NCBI GenBank assembly: GCA_937927885.1
Contig: CALEZJ010000462.1
Span: forward strand, 1 to 9,991
From: an uncultured Paracoccaceae bacterium
Lineage (GTDB): Bacteria > Pseudomonadota > Alphaproteobacteria > Rhodobacterales > Rhodobacteraceae
Direction: 5' to 3'
DNA: 9,991 nt
The notes under the pieces were generated by a model. It did not search any database and was not told the origin of the DNA. It saw only the letters and a list, made by a program, of their open reading frames with translations. Below are positions 5,587-9,991 of this stretch, one piece after another. Positions within the stretch are counted from its first letter, which is position 1. The number at the start of each line of letters is the position of its first letter. Made by a program: the position numbers and the translations under genes.

Positions 5587-8105
5587 ACCTCGCTCTGGCC
5601 GCCCGCCTCGCGCGCCGCGAATTGCGCGGCGGGCTGGCGGGGTTTCGCATCTTTCTGGTCTGTCTGGCGCTGGGTGTGGGCGCGATTGCCGCCGTCGGCA
5701 CCGTGCGCAGCGCCATCGAAGGCGGCCTCGCGCGTGAAGGGCGCGCGCTCCTCGGTGGTGATGCCGAGGTGCGCCTGACCTACCGCTTTGCCGATGCCGC
5801 GCTGACCGGCTGGCTGGATGCGCAATCCGCCGCATGGACCGAGGTTGCCGATTTTCGCTCGATGGCGGTGCTCCCCGACGGGTCGGACCGCGCCCTGACG
5901 CAGGTCAAGGCGGTGGATGCGCGCTGGCCGCTGGTCGGCGCCCCGGTGCTGGACCCGCCGATTGGCATGGCGCAGGTGCTGGCCGGGCGCGACGGGCTGC
6001 CCGGGGCCGCGCTCGACCCCGTGTTGATCGACCGGCTGGGGCTGACGGTGGGGGACAGCATCCGGCTGGGTCGGCAAGAGTTCGTCATCATGGCCGCCCT
6101 CTTGCGCGAGCCCGATACGGTCAGCGGCGGTTTCGGCTTTGGCCCGCGTACGCTTGTTGCGACCGAGGCCTTGGCCGAGGCCGGGCTGTTGGGCGCAGGA
6201 TCGCTCTTTGACACCTCGTACCGGCTGGTGCTGCGCGAGGGCGATACGCTGGCGCGGGTGCGCGCTTCGCTGATCGACACCTTCCACGATGCCGGCCTGC
6301 GCTGGCGCGACTCCAGCCGCGCCGAACCCGCCGTTGCCCGCTTTGTCGACCGCATCGGCGCGTTTCTGGTGCTGGTGGGGCTCGCGGGGCTGGCGGTGGG
6401 CGGCATCGGCGTTTCGGCGGCGGTGCGCAGCTATCTCGACACCAAGACCGGCGTGATCGCCACGCTGAAGACACTGGGGGCCGAGGGGCGGACAATCTTT
6501 GCCGTCTATTTCCTGCAGATCGGTGCGCTGACCCTGGTGGGCGTGATCGCAGGGCTGGCGCTGGGTCTTGGCGCGGTGCTGGCGGTGGCGCCTTTCGTGC
6601 AGGGTAGCCTGCCGGTGCCGATCGCCGTGGGCCTTTACCCCGCCCCCCTTGCCGAGGCGGCTTTGTACGGTGTGCTGACGGCGCTGGTGTTTACCCTGTG
6701 GCCTCTGGCACGGGTTGAACGGGTACGCGCCGCAGCGCTCTATCGCGGCATCGGCACCGAAGCGCGCGACTGGCCGCGCCCGGCATTGATGCTGGCTCTG
6801 CTGGCGGCGGCGGCGGCGCTGGTTGGGGCGGCAGTCTGGTTTTCCGGCGTCTGGGCGCTGGCCCTGGGGGCCGCGGGCGGCATCGCAGCCTCGCTGGCGC
6901 TGCTCTGGGTCATGGCGCTGGGCCTGCGCGCCCTTGCGCGCCGGGCTGCGCGCGCACGCGCCCTGCGCGGACACACTGCGCTGAGGCTGGCGCTGGGAGC
7001 GATGGGCAATCCGCGCGAGGGGGCGGTGGCGGTGGTGCTGTCACTCGGACTGGGCCTGACGGTGCTGGCCACGGTCGGGCAGATCGACGCCAACCTGCGC
7101 GGCGCCATCGCGACAGAGATGCCGGACCGCGCCCCCTCGTTCTTTTTCCTCGACATCGCGCCGGATCAGGTCGAGGGCTTCACCCGCCTGCTGGAACGAT
7201 TTGAGGGTGTCAGCGACATTCGCACCGCGCCGCAGTTGCGCGGTGTGGTCAGCGCGATCAACGGTCGGCCTGCCAGTGAATACGGCAACCATTGGGTGCT
7301 GCGCGGCGACCGGGGCCTGACCTATGCCGCAACGCAGGGCGATGTGCAGCTGACAGCAGGGGAATGGTGGCCCGAGGACTATGAGGGCCCGCCCCTGATC
7401 AGCTTTGGTGCCGAGGAAGGCGCGGAACTGGGCTTGCAACTTGGCGACACGGTGACCGTCAACGTTCTGGGGCGCGAGATTACCGGAACGATCGCGAATT
7501 TCCGCCATCTGGATTTCCGCTCGGGCGGGATCGGCTTTGTCATGACCTTCAACCCCGGCGCCTTTCGCGGCGCGCCGCACACGCTGATTGCTACCGCCCG
7601 CGCGCCCGAAGGCAGCGAGGGGGCAATCCTGCGCGCGCTGGGTGCCGAGTATCCGGCGATCACCGCTGTCGCGATCCGCGAGGCCGCGCGTCGGGTGACC
7701 GAGGCCCTGGGCGCGCTTGCCTCGGCCACCGCGCTGGCCGCCCTGGCGACGCTGGCGACCGGCTTCGCGGTATTGATCGGCGCGGCTGCGGCGGGCGAAC
7801 GGGCGCGGGTCTTCGAAGCGGCCGTGCTGAAGACGCTGGGCGCAACGCGGGCGGGCATCCTGGCCAGTTTCGCACTGCGCTCGGCCTTGATGGGGGCCGC
7901 GGCGGGGCTGGTTGCGATCCTGGCCGGGGCGATCTCGGCCTGGGCGATTCTGGTGATCGTGATGGAAGTGCCCTACCGGTTCGAATGGATCCCGGCTCTG
8001 GGGATCGTGCTTGGCGGGGTGATGGCGGTGCTGCTGGCAGGGCTGGTCTTTGCGCTGCGGCCGCTGGCCGCGCGCCCGGCGGGGGTTCTGCGCGAACAGG
8101 ATTGA
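5583..8105 (+). CDS. ybbP: FtsX-family ABC permease, YbbP-like
   Basis: An inner-membrane protein of 840 residues, close to the roughly 800 of E. coli YbbP. Seen: about ten hydrophobic helices, near residues 21-41, 259-281, 304-338, 352-375, 401-420, 422-449, 481-500, 709-738, 758-794 and 802-825. Two large extracytoplasmic regions lie between helices 1 and 2 (about 42-258) and after helix 7 (about 501-708). The FtsX-like cores carry TKTGVIATLKTLGA (287-300) and FEAAVLKTLGATRAGIL (744-760), the coupling segments facing the ATPase. Known: E. coli YbbAP belongs to the mechanotransmission (MacB-type) ABC class and has been linked to TesA. Inferred role: extracting or presenting lipid-like substrates to the periplasmic esterase. 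The start overlaps the ybbA stop by 4 bp, so the two are one operon. The substrate is unknown. Confidence 0.92.
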   Translation: MNLALAARLARRELRGGLAGFRIFLVCLALGVGAIAAVGTVRSAIEGGLAREGRALLGGDAEVRLTYRFADAALTGWLDAQSAAWTEVADFRSMAVLPDGSDRALTQVKAVDARWPLVGAPVLDPPIGMAQVLAGRDGLPGAALDPVLIDRLGLTVGDSIRLGRQEFVIMAALLREPDTVSGGFGFGPRTLVATEALAEAGLLGAGSLFDTSYRLVLREGDTLARVRASLIDTFHDAGLRWRDSSRAEPAVARFVDRIGAFLVLVGLAGLAVGGIGVSAAVRSYLDTKTGVIATLKTLGAEGRTIFAVYFLQIGALTLVGVIAGLALGLGAVLAVAPFVQGSLPVPIAVGLYPAPLAEAALYGVLTALVFTLWPLARVERVRAAALYRGIGTEARDWPRPALMLALLAAAAALVGAAVWFSGVWALALGAAGGIAASLALLWVMALGLRALARRAARARALRGHTALRLALGAMGNPREGAVAVVLSLGLGLTVLATVGQIDANLRGAIATEMPDRAPSFFFLDIAPDQVEGFTRLLERFEGVSDIRTAPQLRGVVSAINGRPASEYGNHWVLRGDRGLTYAATQGDVQLTAGEWWPEDYEGPPLISFGAEEGAELGLQLGDTVTVNVLGREITGTIANFRHLDFRSGGIGFVMTFNPGAFRGAPHTLIATARAPEGSEGAILRALGAEYPAITAVAIREAARRVTEALGALASATALAALATLATGFAVLIGAAAAGERARVFEAAVLKTLGATRAGILASFALRSALMGAAAGLVAILAGAISAWAILVIVMEVPYRFEWIPALGIVLGGVMAVLLAGLVFALRPLAARPAGVLREQD

Positions 8106-8266
8106 CGAAGTACGCAGCAGCCTTCTCGTCAAGGCGGGCCGCGGCGGCGGGCGCCGCCCCGCACCCCGTCCAAGGCGGGCAAGCCCCCATTGGGAAACCC
8201 CGCGAGGATTTCAGGCACGATGACGGAGGGGGTTGCAAATCAAGGGCCAAACCATATTCAGGGGCC
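8106..8266. other. ybbP-selU spacer with GC hairpin and short direct repeat
   Basis: A 161-bp non-coding gap. It holds a 6-bp perfect hairpin with a 4-nt loop (8143-8148 with 8153-8158) and a 10-bp direct repeat CAAGGCGGGC at 8130-8139 and 8171-8180. No T-tract follows the hairpin. Just before selU there is TTGCAA (8233-8238) and an AT-rich CATATTCA (8253-8260). A promoter there would give a very short or absent leader, so I do not call it. selU may have its own promoter here or read through from ybbP. Confidence 0.35.
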
Positions 8267-9319
8267 ATGCAGCGCGTGACCCTGACCTCGATTGCCGATC
8301 TGGCCTCCTTGCCTTTCGATGAGGTGATCGACGTTCGCTCACCTGCGGAATTCGCCGAGGACCATGTTCCGGGCGCGATCAACCTGCCAGTGCTGGATGA
8401 CGACGAGCGTGCGCGAGTGGGCATTGTCTATGTGCAGCAGAGCCGGTTTCTGGCACGGCGGATGGGGGCGGCACTGGTGGCGCGCAACGCCGCCGAACAT
8501 CTGGAAGGCACGCTGGCCGACCGGCCCTCGGATTACCGGCCGCTGGTCTATTGCTGGCGCGGCGGTCAGCGGTCGGGGTCGTTTGCGTTGATCCTCGGGC
8601 AGATCGGCTGGCGGGTCGGGGTGATCGAGGGCGGCTGGCGCAGTTGGCGACGTCTGGTGCAGCACGCGCTTTACGAGATGCCGGTCGCGCCGCCGCTGGT
8701 GGTGCTGGACGGCAACACCGGCACGGCAAAAACGGCGATCCTGCAACGGGTGGCGGCCCTGGGGGGGCAGGTGATCGACCTGGAGGGCCTGGCCCGACAC
8801 CGGGGCAGCCTGTTCGGGCTGGTGCCGGGGGATCGCCAGCCGGCGCAGAAGGCGTTCGAGAGTTCGCTGGCACTGGCGTTGGCGCGTCTGGATCCCAAGC
8901 GCCCTGTGCTGGTCGAGGCCGAGTCGAACCGGATCGGCACCCTGCGGTTGCCGCCAATGTTGTGGCAGGCGATGCGGGCCGCCCTACGGATCGAAATCGC
9001 AGCACCCCTGCCTGCCCGCGCCGAATGGCTGGTGCGCGCCTATGCGGACATCACCGCCGACGGAGCCGAACTGGCGGCGCGGATCGAATCCCTAAGCCCC
9101 TATCAGCCGCGTGCGGTGCTGCGCGAATGGCAGGCGTTGGCCTCGGAAGGTGAGTTTGTCGCTCTGGCCGGCCGCCTGATGCAGGAACATTACGACCCCC
9201 GCTATGCCCGTACCAAGCTGCGGGCCGAGCGGGCGCCGGTGGCGGAGTTTGCCGCGGAGACGATGGACGAGGCCGGTCTGGATGCCTTGGCGCGCCATAT
9301 CGCAGCGTGGCTGGGCTAG
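8267..9319 (+). CDS. selU: tRNA 2-selenouridine synthase
   Basis: A protein of 350 residues (also called MnmH or YbbB). It converts 2-thiouridine at the tRNA wobble position to 2-selenouridine through geranylated and selenophosphate-dependent steps, so a selD gene is expected elsewhere. Seen: an N-terminal rhodanese domain with IDVRSPAEFAEDHVPGAIN (21-39) and the active-site loop CWRGGQRS, Cys96 (E. coli Cys97); then the P-loop domain with GNTGTAKT (149-156), DLEGLARHRGSLFG (171-184) and EAESNRIG (217-224), all family hallmarks. The P-loop has Ala154 where Walker A normally has Gly before Lys. ATG 8267 is chosen because homology starts there; the in-frame upstream ATG at 7985 would overlap ybbP. 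The Shine-Dalgarno is weak (CAGGGG). Confidence 0.93.
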   Translation: MQRVTLTSIADLASLPFDEVIDVRSPAEFAEDHVPGAINLPVLDDDERARVGIVYVQQSRFLARRMGAALVARNAAEHLEGTLADRPSDYRPLVYCWRGGQRSGSFALILGQIGWRVGVIEGGWRSWRRLVQHALYEMPVAPPLVVLDGNTGTAKTAILQRVAALGGQVIDLEGLARHRGSLFGLVPGDRQPAQKAFESSLALALARLDPKRPVLVEAESNRIGTLRLPPMLWQAMRAALRIEIAAPLPARAEWLVRAYADITADGAELAARIESLSPYQPRAVLREWQALASEGEFVALAGRLMQEHYDPRYARTKLRAERAPVAEFAAETMDEAGLDALARHIAAWLG

Positions 9320-9338
9320 AAGATTTCGAACATACCCA

Positions 9339-9380
9339 CAGTGAAAAGCGCGGCTGAACTCGCGCCAAAGAACACTTTTC
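9339..9380 (-). terminator. Candidate terminator between convergent selU and hemC
   Basis: On the minus strand GCGCG (9365-9361) pairs with CGCGC (9352-9348) across an 8-nt loop and is followed directly by TTTTC, which fits an intrinsic terminator for hemC. On the plus strand an outer pair AGTG/CACT (9340-9343 with 9373-9376) is followed by TTTT and may serve selU, but the internal loop is large. A 9-bp direct repeat TTTCGAACA (9324-9332 and 9377-9385) flanks the structure. Confidence 0.4.
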
Positions 9381-9404
9381 GAACACTGCAAAAATGTCAG
9401 ACTT

Positions 9405-9991
9405 TCAGGCGCGCCAATCGAAGAAGCCCTTTGGCGCCCGCGCCAGAAGGCGGCGCGCGATCTCCTGACCCAGCGCGGCGCCCTCGGCGGCCGGGGCGCG
9501 GCCTTCCTCGCTCAGGCAATCCGATCCATCAGGGCGCAGGATCTCGCCGCGCAACCACACATCGTCATTGTCGAGCACCGCAAGCCCGGCAATCGGTGTC
9601 TCGCACGAACCATCGAGGGTGGCGAGATAGGCACGCTCGGCCGCCAGCCGCAGGCCGGTCGGGCCATGATGAATGGCTGCCAGCATCCGCTCGGCCCGCG
9701 CGTCTGTCTGCCGACGCTCGATCCCGATGGCGCCCTGCGCGACGGCGGGCAGCATCTGGTCGGGGTCGATAGCCGAACGCGCCACTCCGGTCATGCCCAG
9801 CCGATTCAACCCCGCCATGGCCAGAAAGGTCGCCGCCGCCACGCCGTCGCCCAGCTTCTTCAGCCGGGTCTGCACGTTGCCGCGAAATTCGACCAGCTGC
9901 AGGTCGGGGCGCCGGTGGGCCAGTTGCGCCCGCAGCCGCCTTCCCGGCGCCACCACCACCGCGCCCTGCGGCGACTACCTGGGCGCCGGCG
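9405..9991 (-). CDS. hemC: Hydroxymethylbilane synthase (porphobilinogen deaminase), partial, frame disturbed near window edge
   Basis: The C-terminal part, about 195 codons, of the cytoplasmic enzyme that joins four porphobilinogens into hydroxymethylbilane in tetrapyrrole synthesis. Seen: HRRPDLQLVEFRGNVQTRLKKL with the substrate- and cofactor-binding arginines, then the C-terminal domain with LDGSCETPIAG, whose Cys carries the dipyrromethane cofactor, and the stop at 9407-9405. The 5' end lies beyond the window. The codon at 9959 is GTG inside the conserved GAVV stretch, so it is not a true start. Just upstream, in the same frame, is a TAG (minus strand, 9977-9975). The normally conserved (G)TSSLRRQAQ segment reads VAPGRRLRAQ. 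Either the final bases contain sequence errors or the gene is broken; downstream of 9930 it looks intact. Confidence 0.85.

Noticed and set aside
5466..6974. 502-codon minus-strand frame opposite ybbA/ybbP
   Set aside because: Low-complexity Gln/His/Arg-rich translation with no recognisable domain, opposite well-conserved coding sequence.
7985..8266. N-terminal extension of SelU to an ATG at 7985
   Set aside because: It would overlap the last 121 bp of ybbP out of frame. The SelU rhodanese homology starts at the ATG at 8267.

Overview
The window is high-GC DNA that reads as a chromosomal segment of an alphaproteobacterium, most likely Rhodobacteraceae (Rhodobacterales). The clearest pointers are an Mcl1-type malyl-CoA lyase of the ethylmalonyl-CoA pathway and a DbpA-type DEAD-box helicase with a long Arg/Pro-rich tail. 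I see no IS, phage, tRNA, rRNA or CRISPR sequence. The gene set is metabolic and housekeeping rather than accessory.

Layout from left to right. (1) Positions 1-807, + strand: the last 268 codons of malyl-CoA lyase (mcl1). (2) A 188-bp convergent gap with two GC-rich hairpins. (3) Positions 996-1589, - strand: a stand-alone GyrI-like small-molecule-binding protein. (4) A 173-bp divergent gap. (5) Positions 1763-4180, + strand: a DEAD-box RNA helicase whose C-terminal tail carries five near-identical 72-bp tandem repeats. (6) Positions 4188-4892, - strand: a secreted TesA-like SGNH esterase, convergent with the helicase with only 7 bp between the stops. (7) Positions 4891-5586 and 5583-8105, + strand: an ABC ATPase (YbbA-like) and a 10-helix FtsX-type permease (YbbP-like), joined by a 4-bp ATGA overlap. 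(8) Positions 8267-9319, + strand: tRNA 2-selenouridine synthase (selU/mnmH). (9) Position 9405 to the window end, - strand: the C-terminal part of hydroxymethylbilane synthase (hemC), with a disturbed reading frame in the last bases.

The esterase, ATPase and permease form the tesA-ybbA-ybbP module in the same divergent arrangement known from E. coli. A mechanotransmission-type ABC complex probably works here with a periplasmic lipid or thioester hydrolase. The start codons of the esterase and the ATPase overlap on opposite strands (CATG), so each promoter would lie inside the other gene if both starts are right. selU directly follows ybbP; in E. coli selU (ybbB) lies in the same chromosomal neighbourhood, so the association may be old.

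The points most worth a second look are the recently expanded helicase tail repeat, the overlapping divergent starts, the Gly-to-Ala change in the SelU P-loop, and the in-frame TAG plus altered substrate-binding motif in hemC at the edge. I found no convincing undescribed system; most of the window is conserved core genome.
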